DNA of 64,000 nt, taken from NCBI GenBank assembly GCA_022432975.1, contig CM039502.1, positions 71,260,573-71,324,572 on the forward strand, in the 5' to 3' direction. Below, in pieces: positions 1-15,691 of the stretch (the first letter of the stretch is position 1; each line of letters begins with the position of its first letter). Origin of the DNA: Begonia masoniana. Lineage: Eukaryota; Streptophyta; Magnoliopsida; Cucurbitales; Begoniaceae. The notes under the pieces are model-generated. The model did not search any database. It was given only the letters and a program-made list of their open reading frames with translations, and was not told the origin of the DNA. Made by a program: the position numbers and the translations under genes.

Positions 1-751
1 GTTGACTCGCTTTGTCTTTTATAGTTACGTTGGATTTTTCGGTCGATTGGACAAAATCGGTAATTCAAAAAATTATCTTCCAGTGAAATTTGAAAAAATT
101 AATATCGAGTGATTTGGAATTTACCTTGAGTAATATCGGGAATAATTTTCTGAGTTGTGAAGAATAAAACTTAGGAGAATTTTTGTTTAATAAAGTAGGG
201 TTACATTAAACAAAGTAATTAAATAGTGGGTAAATAGAAGGAAGTTGATAAATAGGATTTAGAAATCCAATTCCACTTGGGCACCGCTAGAGGAAGAGAT
301 AGAGAGCCAAAGAGAAATAGAGAATGAGGAGGGGTCTGACATCCGATCATGTAACCTGAGTGTGAATCTTCGTGGTTTTGTGACGAGCTACAATGGTAAG
401 TTTGCTTTTAACCTTAGCTTAGGGTTTTATTTGGAGACGGATTCGAGCAAATGATCTCAAATCTCAAAGATTGTTTTGGTTTATTTGTGTATTTAAAGTG
501 CGTGCAGGTATGGAGGTGAAAAACAGTGGGGAATGGCGAGTTTCACAACTCCCCTTTGCTGGATCGAACAACGATTGACACTTCAAAGGGAAGTGTCAAC
601 TAGTCGTGCATTCTAGCAAAGACGCAAGAGTTTCAAGAGCAAGGGTCGACGCTTTTGGATGAATTGTTGACTAGGGCCTGAATTTTAGAGCTTCATGTGT
701 CCACTGCTAGTTGGACCGGACAACACCTGAGTAATCAGAGAGTTTGAAGCG
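1..751. other. Unassigned left flank
   Basis: AT-rich DNA without a convincing ORF. A possible splice donor follows an ATG near 393 (ATG then GTAAGT), so part of it could be a host 5' leader, but nothing confirms this. Positions 591-663 recur on the far side of the RE1 insertion. Confidence 0.4.
591..663 (+). repeat. Flank repeat, left copy (pair at 22373-22445)
   Basis: The segment starting AAGTGTCAACTAGT is about 85% matched by the sequence directly right of RE1 (22373 on). The order of short motifs (AGAGTTTCAAGAGCA, then CTTTTGG) is kept. In the uninterrupted host locus the two copies would have lain about 160 bp apart, so the locus probably held a short tandem repeat before RE1 inserted. 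Confidence 0.55.
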
Positions 752-1999
752 TGACATGCCTCAAAATGGGGAAACTTCAAAGGACATAAAAATCAGACAT
801 GTCCTGTTTTGCTGGAAACAAACAGCAACTTTCAACAATAACATCTCGAGCTGTACTTTAATTTTGGGGCTGCAATTTTAACAGCTTCTAGCTCTAGATG
901 TTGGAATTAACCCTTAAAATATCTCACAAAGAATCGCTGAAGAAACTAAAGTTATGCTAGATGAAGTGGAGGTCGCCGGAAACTCGGATTACACCACTGG
1001 CCGAGAAGATGGGTCGGCTTGTGGATGTCATAACTCTTCTGTGTGAAGTCGAATGGATCTGAAATTTTAATATAATTGTGCGTGATGTGTGAGGATGATT
1101 GTGTTAAAAAATAATGATCTGAATCAATGGGAATGAAAAGATTTGAATGAAGAGTTGCACATTGGTCCATAAAATGTTAAGATTGCACTTTCTTGGATTT
1201 TTCAGTTTTCTTGAGGAGAACCTTCCAATGATCTTGGATGAGATTTTGTTATACCCTTGCTGAAGATATCTACCTCTAAGGCAAGAGGAAGATGAAGGGA
1301 ATAGTCTAAGAGTGGTCCACTTGTACTCACAAAAGTGGACTCAATGGTGGCTCACAACTGCTCTAATATTACACACCAAGGGGAGGGTTGCCGATTTGGG
1401 GAGATTGAACTCCAAGCTTGAAGAAAACTTCAGCCACGATTTTGATTCAGCAAAAGGCCCTTAATATGGCTCATAAGGATGTATAAATACTATCCCTTGA
1501 GCTGTCATTAGGGTTACAAGAATCCTAGAAGAGTTTTGAACCCAAAAGACAAGCACCAAAAAGTATGCTTTGGCCAAATCGGGTAAAAACAATTTTTAGT
1601 TTTCCCAAGTCATTTTTGTCCTCTTAAACCTAAAATAGTCCTCCCCTTCAAATACAAATTAACAAAACTAAATTTTAGTAAGTACATAAAATAAAATAAA
1701 ACACAAAGTTGCCTCATGGAGTCTTCTAGAATCGGCCATGGATTTGTAGTCCAAGATGATCGAATTGGCTCTTGGAGTTGGCCTCCTTGGTGTCTTCAAA
1801 ATGTGCCAAGTATTTGAATCTTCTCTTGGTTCCTTTAAGCTTGGTTATTCCTTCAAGTGACCATGGTTCTCAAACTTAAAATTAACCTCAAGAGCCATGT
1901 TGCATTTGGAGAAGACACAGGGATTGACTTCCATGCTAATGGTCAAAGGACCCGATTGACTTATTTTATCTTTTATTCCTTGCATGTCCCTTGCATTCA
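752..1999 (-). repeat. RE1 3' LTR
   Basis: The uninterrupted 1248-bp LTR copy. It aligns along its whole length with the split copy at 4000-22373 and serves as the empty-site reference for both insertions in that copy (the joins correspond to about 1296 and 1650). Divergence between the copies is visible throughout, so RE1 is not recent. Confidence 0.8.
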
Positions 2000-2282
2000 A
2001 TGATTGATTTCTCCAGTCAAGTTGTCACTAAATGCTTGACCTACAAATTTAGCAAAGTGGTTAGAAAACTCATTGGTTCGGAATCTTGTGAGCAGATTCC
2101 GGTGCACATTATTCTCCCTGAAAAGGATTTGACCTCAAATCTAAGACCCCTTCTCGTCAAATGTTATCTTCAATCCTTGTGAAATTTTTCTACCATAAAA
2201 AATATAACATCTCTCCTTGAAGCTGAATGTAACTGGTTGTGCAACAATTTCATGTCCAATTCTTCCCAAGGAAAACTAATGA

Positions 2283-3937
2283 TCAACAAGAACAAGCACA
2301 AACCATATTATCGCAATCGGTTCTTGCTCTTTCGTATGGTATGTACCTTTTTATTAGCTTCCTCAAATAGCCTTTCCAAATTTGGTGCAGCAAGAGGGTC
2401 ATGAAGGTGTAATGGGAATTAGGATGTCCGAGAGGTATAACTAACTTCTTCAAGAATGCCTTAGATAGTTGCATAAAATGAGTGCTCCTATATTGGTGAC
2501 AATGCTCCTTTCCAAAGTGCAACTTGATCCTAAAGAAATTCAAAAATACTCGGGTTATACCGATCCCAATCTCCATTTTCAAAGATGTATGCCAATAATC
2601 ACAAACTTCAAAGGTAAGTCCTTGGCTATCAACTTGATGTACAAAGTGATTAACTACCAATGGAAAGAATGAATAAATCATCATGATAACATAAAGTTGT
2701 AATCCATTTAACCACCAACAAAGTATTTGAGCATAGTATTTCAAAAACTTTCCATCAACTTCATCACTTAATTTTAATCTATTCAAAAGTAAAACAATTT
2801 ATTTGAAAACACTTAAATGGTGCCACGGGTTCATAGCATGAAATTGATCCACATAAATGTTTTCAGGTTCAACTTCGAGTATGTTTTTGGCTCAAATAAC
2901 CTCTAGCTTTAAAATTAGGCAACCAAAAATTGTAAACTGCTAATGAAAATCTTTTATCTCTAAAATGGGTATTCTCAACTACGACACCACATTTTCTTCC
3001 CAAAATTTTAAATCAATACCACTATTAAGGTAATCTCCAATCCAACCAATTTTAAGAAGCCAAGAAACCAAAGTATTTAATGGCACATACCTTGCTTGTA
3101 TAGCAATCACCTTGGTTGTTTCTCCCTTGTTGTGTCTTAGGTTGTGAAGGTTCGTTGAAACAAGGCTCTCAAAGAAATGTTCTCATCCATCACCAACAAA
3201 AATATGTTGGTAAAACATTCTTTACCCCTAGCATAACAATTAATCTTATCTTTGCTCCAAAAGGAATCATAAAAGTTTTGTTCACCTTGATATGTTTCTT
3301 GTTGGGTTTGGAGAATCGAAACACTCTTAGGCACAAAATGGAGGGGCTCCTCTATAGTATAGAACACCTCATTTTTTTTGTCTTCTCCTTCAATGGTTGC
3401 TGCTAATGGACATTCTTAATGTTCCACTATGATGGTTTGCTCCACTTGATTTGCTTCCTTCATTTAGCAAGACTCATCTAGACAAAGTAAAGTGTTAAGT
3501 GTCTCATTCACATAAAGGTGGTTTTCGTCCAAAATCGAGGGCTTGTCCTCTTGAGGAGGACTTTGTTCCTCATCCTTTAAAATGGTTAGTTTCTCAACAC
3601 AAGAGCATGTATCAAAACAATCCAATCTAATCAAAGAGTCAAAAGAAACATTCAGGTTTGGAGACTCAACATAAACATCTCCTAACAACTCACAACTATT
3701 TTTAACCATTTGTTCACAAGGCTCAACAATGACTATTTCTTCTTGTAAAATAGAACAATAAGACTCTTTATAAGATTTATATAACATTTTAAGCCTATGG
3801 CCTATTTCGTCAAATGCTAAAAGGATTTCATCAAATCGGTCTTGAGACATTGTGGACATTTTTTCAACAAAGGTGGGATTAAGTTTTGACATATTGTAAC
3901 AAAATTTTTTAGAAGACAAGGAATGACTTCTTACCAT
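2283..3937 (-). pseudogene. Degenerate ORF(s) of RE1, product unknown
   Basis: Reading leftwards, an open stretch starts with ATG at 3937, about 50 nt inside the primer site, and runs 157 codons to 3464. Further coding-looking pieces follow at 3367-3137 and 2786-2283 in other frames. The first piece is acidic, with a run of Glu/Asp/Pro residues near its end. I see no zinc knuckle, protease DTG/DSG, integrase or RT motif, so this is neither gag nor pol as I know them. Its position right after the primer site suggests the element's own or a captured gene, now broken by stops and frameshifts. Function not assigned. Confidence 0.4.
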
Positions 3938-3985
3938 GATTCAAGAGTTTCAAATGCACGAGGAAAGAGTGATTAAGGGAGAAAC

Positions 3986-3999
3986 GCTCTGATTGCAAA
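3986..3999 (-). other. RE1 primer-binding site
   Basis: On the minus strand, directly after the LTR end (…GTCA), comes TTTGCAATCAGAGC. Its last eight bases match the initiator-Met primer site TGGTATCAGAGC. This fixes RE1's orientation and LTR border. Confidence 0.65.
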
Positions 4000-4552
4000 T
4001 GACGTGCCACAAAATGGGGAAACTTCAAAGTACATAAAAATCAAACTTGTGTTGTTTTGCTGGAAACGAACAACAACTTTGAACATTCAAAAACTCAAGC
4101 TGTAATTGGATTTTGGGGCTGCAATTTTAACAACTTCTAGCTCTAGATGTTGGGAATAAGCCCTTATAATATCTCGCAAAGAATCGCTGAGAGACTGGAA
4201 ATTATGCTAGAGGGAGTGGAGGTCACCAGAGACTCAGATTACATTACTGGCCAATAAGATGGGTCAACTTGTGGGATGACATAACTCTTCCGTGTGAAGT
4301 CGAATGAATCTAAAATTTTAATAGAATGTTGTCCGATGTGTGAGGATGATTGTATTATAAATAAGGGTCTGAATCGATGAGAATGAAAAGATATGAATAA
4401 AGAGTTGCACGTTGGTCCATAAAATGTTAAAGTTGCACTTTCTTGGCTTTATCCCTAAACTTGAGGAGGACATTCCAATGATCTTGGATGAGAGTTTGCT
4501 ATACCCTTGCTGAAGATATCTAACTCTAAGGCAAGAGGAAGATGAAAGGGAA

Positions 4553-5738
4553 TGTTAACTTAAAATATGTTTTAAGTATAACCTTGTTTTTGATGATTAT
4601 GATTAATGTGAAATATATAAATATAAAATGATAAAAATTAGCAATGAATGATATTTATATTTATGTATGTGAATCGTGGTAGTATCTGTTTGGGAATGCC
4701 CTTTAAAAAGGGTATTACGTTTTCTAACATTTTTGGTTAAGTGTTGGTAGTCGAGTCTGGTGCATGCAAAATGGTAAAGGAACATCGATCGAATCAAAGT
4801 AGACTTGAAGATCATCGACCAGATATATGAACTGAACAACACAAAGTCGACCGATAGCAGAACCAACTAGATTATCGACAAAAGTTGTCCTTGGAAATTA
4901 CGTCGACCAGACTTAGAAGATAACAGAAAGCTTTGTTGTCTAGATTCTAAAGTCATCCGAAATCAACGTTGTCCAGATTTAGAGTTTATTGAAATCAACG
5001 TCGTCCAGACTTAGAAGAAAACATAAAGCTTTGTCGTCCAGACTTAGAGTCATCCAAAAACAACGTCGACCAGATACTAAAGACAGAGATCTACCAAGAA
5101 TAACATCAACCGAATCAAGACTTCTTCCAAATAGATAACATCATCCGAATCACGAAGTCGTCCAATATGAGAATGCTTCTCAAAGATCAACGTCATCCGA
5201 ACAAAGACTTCATCCACTAGAATAACACCTTCCGAATCAAGAAGTCTTCTGCCACGAGTGATAGCGACTCCAGATTTCAACGCCTAGTTTTCTGCGTACG
5301 GACTATTCACAACGGTCATATTTTCAGTACTGAACAAAGAGTCGTCTCAATGAAAAGCGGATTACAGACACAAGTATAAATAGAAGAATCCGAGCTCAAG
5401 ACAAAAACTTTTGCTAATTTGAAAAACTTTCTCTCAACTCTCACGAGCTCACACATCTATAATTTTCTTCTATTCTCTACACCTCTCTAGATCAAAAACT
5501 TGAGATTCTATTTTCTGAGAGAGTGTAGTTCTGTGCTACATTGTTCATCTTATAAAAAGTGTAAAGGTAGCGATTGACGCCCGCGAAGTTCAATCGAAGT
5601 GTAAAAGGCAGTTGATTGACGCTCGTGAAGTCCAATAAAGTTTTCTTGTGGAAGAGAAGTAGTGAATCTTCAAGGGGGAAATCCTTGAAGCGTGGACGTA
5701 GGCAAGGTTAGCCGAACCACGTAAAAATCACGGTGTTA
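4553..5738 (+). repeat. Copia-1 5' LTR, 3'-truncated
   Basis: Matches the 3' LTR (14121-15210) up to CACGGTGTTA and then switches abruptly to gag sequence. The last 127 bp of the LTR (15211-15337 in the other copy) and the primer site are missing. It carries about 96 bp more than the 3' copy in the 4890-5060 interval, where a GTCCAGACTTAGA-like motif is tandemly repeated. Confidence 0.85.
5373..5382 (+). promoter_or_regulatory. TATA box of the Copia-1 LTR
   Basis: AGTATAAATA lies in the middle of the LTR, with a matching TATAAAAATA at the same place in the 3' LTR. It probably marks the U3/R boundary and start of the genomic transcript. Confidence 0.5.
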
Positions 5739-6150
5739 GTTCTAGATCGCTATTTTTTATAGTAATGACTATGTATATTGAAAAGCTAGGATGAGAATTT
5801 TTATTCAAGCAATGGACTATGAACTGTGGAGTGTCATTGAAAATGGTCCTTTTAGAGCTATGAAAACCGAAAATGGTGTAAGTATACCAAAGCTGGCAAA
5901 CGAATTAAATGATTCTGATAAACGTAATATGAGTTTAAATGCCAAGGCTATAAACACCCTGTATTGTGCCCTAAATAGAGATGAATTCAATAGAGTACAA
6001 GGTTGTTATAGTGCATACAAGATATGGAGATTACTTGAGATAACTCATGAAAGAACTAATCAAGTAAAGGAGAGTAAGTTGAGTATTTTAGTTCATGAGT
6101 ATGAATTATTCTCTATGAAAAAAATGAAACCATTAACTATATGGTTACAC

Positions 6151-6945
<795 letters not shown>

Positions 6946-7513
6946 TTACTAATATTAATAATGGTTTAAAAGTGCTTGGTAGAACTTATGCCAATGAAGA
7001 ATTGGTAAGAAAAATTCTTAGATGTCTTCCAAGAGCATGACAACCTAAGGTGACAGCCATACAAGAAACAAGGGACCTCAAGATCCTCAAGCTTGAAGAA
7101 CTCATTGGCTCTCTCATGACACATTAGATCACCATGAAAGCCAATGAGAAGGAGGATCTCAAGGACAAGGAGATCTCCAAAAGAAAGGACAATGCACTCA
7201 AAGCTTCCTCAAGCAAACAAGAAGAATCCTGAGGAAGAAGATGATGATGAGGATATAGCTCTCATCACAAGGAGGTTCAGCAAGTTCTTCCAACGGAAAA
7301 GGATGCATGGGAGAAAATTCTCAAAGGGAGAAAAGCCTCAAAAGGAGAAAGAAATCACATGCTTTGAGTGTGGGAAGCCTAGTCACATTAAGGACGAGTG
7401 TCACAAGTAAAGAAGAATCCCAAGAAATTCAAGAAGAGAACCATGAAGGCCACTTAGGATGACAGTGAGAGCGACACTTCTTCAGATGATGAGAAGTCGC
7501 CAACCTTTGCTTC

Positions 7514-10500
7514 ATGGTACACGAAGATGAGGTTAGTCATTCCTCTAGTGATAGTGAAAATGATGAGGGTGATTTAATTGATGCCTTCAATGATTTAGTT
7601 AAACAATACAGTATGCTTAAGACTAAATACAATTTGTTAAAGAAGGAAAATGTAAACTTAATCGAGAAGCATGCTAATGAAAGTAATTTACATGAAAAGG
7701 AAAAAGGTGAACTCAAGACTAAAAATGATAGGTTGAATGAATTAGTCTTGAAATTTACAAATGGGAGCAAGAACCTGAACATGCTATTAGGTAGTCAAAG
7801 AGTGACATTTGAAAAAGTGGGATTGGGTTATGAAAGATCTAATAAAAAGAAAGTCTATAAAAATTTCTTTGTTAGATCGTCCACTTGTCATGCTTGTGAT
7901 GAAGTAGGACATAAATCCTATGAATGTCCACTAAAATTAAGAAAGATTAAACCTGGCAGGGATTACAATGGGTTCCTAAAGGAACCAAACCTAACACTAG
8001 GACCCAAAAGATTTGGGTACCTAAGAAGACAACCTGATTACTGTTTTGTAGGTTGATTGCTCTCCTGGGAAAAATAAATAGTACCTTGATAGTGGATGCT
8101 CGAGGCATATGACGGGAGACTCAACAAAGTTTGCCTTTGTCAACAAGAAGATAGGGAATGTCACCTTTGGTGGAAATAAAATGGCAAAATTGTTGGCATC
8201 GACAATATTGGTAACTCTTCAAACCCCATCATTGAAAATATTTTATTAGTAGAAGAGTTAAAGCGCAATTTATTACGCATCAATCAACTATGTGATAAGG
8301 GTTATAAAGTAATATTTAAATCTGATGCTTGTGTAATTAAAGATAGTCTGAATAGCAATATATTATTCACAGGTTATAGGAAAGAGAATATATATATTAT
8401 TAACTTAGATGATTTTGATTGTGTGAATGAGAAGTGTTTTGCTGTGAAATCCTCTGGTGATAGTTGGTCTTGGCATAGAAGGTTAGGTCATGTAGGTATG
8501 GATACCGTAGCTAAGATCTCCAAGAATAATCTAGTTAGAGGACTTCCAAAACTATCATTTGACAAGGATAGAGTTTGTGATGCTTGTCAAATGGGCAAGC
8601 AAACCAAAAGCTCTTTTGCCCCAAAGAATACTGTCCCATCGTCCAAACCTCTACAACTACTTCACATAGATCTTTTCGGTCCTTCAAATACTGCCAGTCT
8701 AGGAGGCAAATATTATGCCTTTGTCATTGTAGATGATTTCTCTAGAATCACCTGGGTATTCTTTCTAAAGTCAAAGAATGAAACTTTTGACACCTTCTCT
8801 GGCTTTAGGAAGAGAGTTCAAAATGAAAAGGAGCCTCACCATTATTGCTATTCGTAGTGATCATGGTGGAGAATTTGAGAATGAAAATTTTGAACTCTTG
8901 TGCCTCAAAATGAAATTAAGCACAATTTCTCGTCCCCTAGAACCCCTCAACAGAATGATGTTATTAAGAGGAAGAATAGGTCTCTTCAAGAGCTGGCTCA
9001 GACTATACTCAATGAGAACTCCCTTCTAAAGTATTTCTGGGCCAAAGTTGTTTCCACAACTTGCTATATGCTAAATCGGGTCTCCATAAGACCTATTCTA
9101 GAGAAAACTCCTTATGAGCTTTGGAATGAAAAAATCTCTTCTGTCAAGTACTTTAGAGCCTTTGGTTGTAAATGTTTCATTCTTAAAACCAAGGATAATT
9201 TAGGAAAATTCGATTCCAAAACGGATATTGGAATATTCGTTGGTTATTCCTCTTCTAGCAAAGCCTATAGAGTGTTCAACAAAAAGACTCTAGTAATTGA
9301 AGAATCTATGCATGTCAACTTTGATGAATCACCCCATCCTACAATAAATGTAGAAAGGGATGATGGTTTAGAAAAGTAGATAGATTCTCTTTCTCTCTGG
9401 TGATAAAGCTGAAACCGTTCAAGGAGAAAATCCCTGGACCATTCTTCAAAATCTCTAGAAATTGTTCTAATCAAGGATGAAAATGATGATCTCCTTAAGG
9501 ATTTGAGATCTGTCAAAAATCATCAAATAGATGATATCCTAGGTGATCCTTCATTAGGAGTCAAAACTAGAGCCTCCCTTAGAAATCTATGTACAAATGT
9601 AGCTTTCATTTCACAAATAGAGCCTAAGAAGTTTGAAGAAGCCGAATTGGATGAAAATTAGATAATTGCTATGCAAGATGAGTTAAACTAATTCGAAAGA
9701 AACAACGTTTGGGAACTTGTTCCCAAACCCGACAATTATCCCATTATTGGAACAAAATGGGTGTTCAAGAATAAGCTGGATGAAAATGGTGTTGTTGTTA
9801 GAAACAAAGCTAGGTTTGTTGTCAAAGGTTATAACCAAGAAGAAGGAATAGACTTTGAAGAAACCTTTGCTCCTGTAGCTAGACTAGAATCTATTAGGAT
9901 GCTCTTAGCCTATGCTTGCTACAAAAACTTCACACTTTTTTAAATGGACGTTAAGAGTGCATTTTTAAATGGTTACATCTTGGAAGAAGTTTATGTAGAG
10001 CAACCCTTAGGTTTTGAAGTCTATGACAAATTTGACCATGTATATAAGCTCAAGAAAGCCTTGTATGGACTTAAGCAAGTTCCTAGAGCTTGATACGATA
10101 GGTTGAAAATTTTTCTTGTGGAAAGGAAGTTTAAGAAGGGAAATATTGATTCATCTTATTTACCATGCAAAAGGACAAAGACATACTCATTGTATAGATC
10201 TATGTAGATGACATTATATTCGGTTCAACTAATATCTCACTGTGTGATGAATTCTTCTCCCTAATGCAAAGTGAATTTGAGATGAGTATGATGGGAAGTT
10301 AAAATTCTTCTTAGGATTTCAGATTAGTCAAACTCCAGATGGACATTTTCTTTTGTCAAGAAAAATACATTAAAGAACTCTTAAAGAAATTCAGATTGAA
10401 TTCTTCAAAGCCATCTAGAACTCCAATGAGCACCACTACTAAATTGGATAAAGATGAAAATAGGATAAGTGTGGATATTAAGAAGTATAGAGGTATGATC

Positions 10501-11129
10501 GGGTCTCTATTATACCTTACGACTAGCAGGCCAGATATCCTAGAACTTCAAGCTTTCCCTAAGGAATCCCACCTAAGTATAGTCAAGAGAATATTCAAAT
10601 ACTTAAGTGGTATTTTTTATTTAGACTTATGGTATCCAAAGGGTACATCATTTGATCTAATAGGCTATTCCAACTCTGATTATGCTGGAAGCCTTGTAGA
10701 TAAGAAGAGTACTAGTGGAACATGTCAATTTCGTAGCTGAATCTCTTGTATCTTAGTACTCTAAGAAGCAGAATTCTGTAGCACTTTCAACTGTCTAAAG
10801 TGAATATATTGCTGCTGGTAGTTGCTGTGCTCAAATGCTTTGGATGAAGCAAACTTTAGAGGATTACAATCTATTCTATGATAGAATACCGATTAGATGT
10901 GATAATACTAGTGCAATTAACATTTCAAAGAACCCTATCCAACATTCCACTACCAACACATCGAGGTTAGTATCACTTCATTAGAGATCATGTTCAAAAA
11001 GATGATATCACCTTAGAATTTATCAATTCATCCGATCAATTGGCATATATATTTATAAAATCTTTGGATGAGAAGACCTTCAGTGATATTCGAATTCGTT
11101 TAGGTCTCATTAGGAATGAAAAGTCCTGA
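7514..11129 (+). pseudogene. Copia-1 pol (protease, integrase, RT, RNase H)
   Basis: A coiled-coil-like Lys/Glu/Asn-rich stretch (7540-7790) leads to a second CCHC knuckle (7886-7927). The protease follows with Asp-Ser-Gly at 8088 (context YLDSGCSRHM). The integrase zinc domain starts at about 8465 (WHRRLGH) with the CDAC pair near 8578. The catalytic core has HIDLFGP at about 8660 and RSDHGGEF at about 8853. The expected Glu of the GVVERKN motif is Lys (AAG at 8966). RT keeps YVDD (10201-10212), and RNase H-like sequence runs to a stop at 11127. Many stops and frameshifts are present, several of them CAA to TAA or TGG to TGA. The enzyme set would reverse-transcribe and integrate the element. 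This copy is dead. Confidence 0.88.
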
Positions 11130-11414
11130 TCGGTCGACGTTATGGGCTAGCAATAAAGTTATATCTCTCTGGACTGAGGTATTCTGAAATACATCGACCG
11201 CATCACTTTATGAAGTAGACGATATAGGAAACGGTTGAGGTACAAATCGGACGATGTCAGTTCTTAACTCTTTTACATCTACTTTTTGGATTACAGAAAC
11301 CCTACTTTTCTCCAGAGTGCAAAAAACCTTTCCAAAAAAAAACTTTCGTCTTCTCTCAACTCTCCGCCGCTTATTCTCTCGTCTCCAGCCTTTTTCGACC
11401 TTAAACTCCGATAA

Positions 11415-13732
<2,318 letters not shown>

Positions 13733-14105
13733 GATATCATGCACTGGGACAATTCCTCCACTCCTGAGCTCTAGGACTTTCTGTGCAGTTTCTTCTGATG
13801 CCTCATCACCTCCTTCATTCTACACTATGTCTTGGTTAGATAGTCTTTTACACGTTAGGACAATCTTAGGCTTAGTTAGCATTTTGTATTCTGATCCCTA
13901 TTTCTTTCTCACACTTGTGCATATTACACTGATTGGTTATATTTTTTATAATGTCAAAGGGTGAGAAAAATGCAGTTGGGTTGAATGCATAAAGTATGGG
14001 GGAGTATATTGGTATCAAGTTTGTGGAAATATATATATTGTTAATTTGGAAAAAACATAATAGCATGAGGGATTATATGCTTATTCATTTTATATTTGTC
14101 ATCAT
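13733..14105 (+). other. Copia-1 3' untranslated spacer
   Basis: AT-rich sequence between the ORF3 stop and the polypurine tract. No ORF or motif of note. Confidence 0.6.
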
Positions 14106-14120
14106 AAAAAAAGGGGAGAT
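14106..14120 (+). promoter_or_regulatory. Copia-1 polypurine tract
   Basis: AAAAAAAGGGGAGAT abuts the 3' LTR start TGTTAAC. This is the expected primer for plus-strand DNA synthesis. Confidence 0.8.
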
Positions 14121-15337
14121 TGTTAACTTAAAATATGTTTTAAATATAACCTTGTTTTTTATGATTATGATTAATGTGAAATATATAAATATAAAATGAT
14201 GAAAATTAGCAATGAATGATATTTATAATTATGTATGTGAATCGTGGTAGTATCTGTTTGGGAATGCCCTTTAAAAAAGGTATTATGTTTTTTAACGTTT
14301 TTGGTTAAGTGTTGGTAGTCGAGTCTGGTGCATGCAAAATGGAAAAGAAACATCGACCGAATCAAAGCAGACTTGAAGATCATTGACCAGATATATCAAC
14401 TGAACAACACAAAGTCGACCGATGGCAGAACCAATAGATTATTGACCGAAGTTGTCCTTGGGAATTACATCGACCAGACTTAGAAGACAACAGAAAGCTT
14501 TGTCGTCCAGACTTAGAGTCATTCGAAAACAACGTCGACTAGATACTAAAGACAGAAGTCTACCAAGAATAACAACAACCGAATCAAGACTTCTTCCAAA
14601 TAGATAACATCATCCGAATCACGAAGTCATCCAATATGAGAATGATTCTCAAAGATCAACGTCATCCAAACAAAGACTTCATCCACTAGAATTACACCTT
14701 CTGAATCAAGAAGTCATCCACCATGAGTGATAACGACTCCGGATCTCAACGGCTAGTTTTCTGCGTATGGACTATTCACAACGGTCATATTTTCAGTACG
14801 GAAACAAAGAGTCGTCTGAATGAGAAGCGGATTACAGACACGAGTATAAAAATAGAAGAATCTGAGCTCGAGACAAAAACTTTTGCAAATTTGAAAAACT
14901 TTCTCTCAACTCTCGCGAGCTCACACATCTGTAATTTTCTTCTATTCTCTATACCTCTCTCGATCAAAAACTTGAGATTCTATTTTCTGAGAGAGTGTAG
15001 TTCTGTGCTACATTGTTCATCTTGTAAAAAGTGTAAAGGCAGCGATTGATGCCCGCGAAATTCAATCGAAGTGTAAAAGGTAGTTGATTGGCACTTGTGA
15101 AGTTCAATCAAGTTTTCTTGTGGAAGAGAAGTAGTGAATCTTCAAGGGGGGAATCCTTGAAGCGTGGACGTAGGCAAGGTTAGCCGAACCACGTAAAAAT
15201 CACGGTGTTATCTTTCTCTCTCTCTCTCTCTGTTTCAATAATTCAAGTAATTTATATTGTAGTAAGTAAACTAAAATTAGGAGAGAAAAATCTAATTCAC
15301 ACCCCCCCTCTCTCTCTTAAACAATAACAGTCCTACA
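14121..15337 (+). repeat. Copia-1 3' LTR, complete
   Basis: 1217 bp, TG…CA. Its last 127 bp contain short CT runs and a C7 tract before AACAATAACAGTCCTACA. This terminal block is absent from the 5' LTR. Confidence 0.9.
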
Positions 15338-15691
15338 GGGAATAGTCTAACAGAGGATCCACTTGTACTCACAAAAGTGGTCTCAATGGTGGCTCACAGC
15401 TGCTCGGATATTACACACCAAGGGGAGGGTTGCCAATTTGGAAAAGTTGAACTCCAAGCTTGAAGAAAACTTTAGCCACAATTTTGATTCAGCAAAAGGC
15501 CCTTACAATGGCTCATAAGGATGTGTAAATACTATCCCTTGAGCTGCCATTAGGGTTACAAAAACCCTAGAAGAGTTTTGGACCCAAAAGACAAGTACCA
15601 AAAAGTATGCTTGGCTAAATTAGGTAAGAAACAACTTTTAGTTTTCTCAAGCTCTTTTTGTCCCCTTAAACCTAAGATAGTCCCCCCCTTC

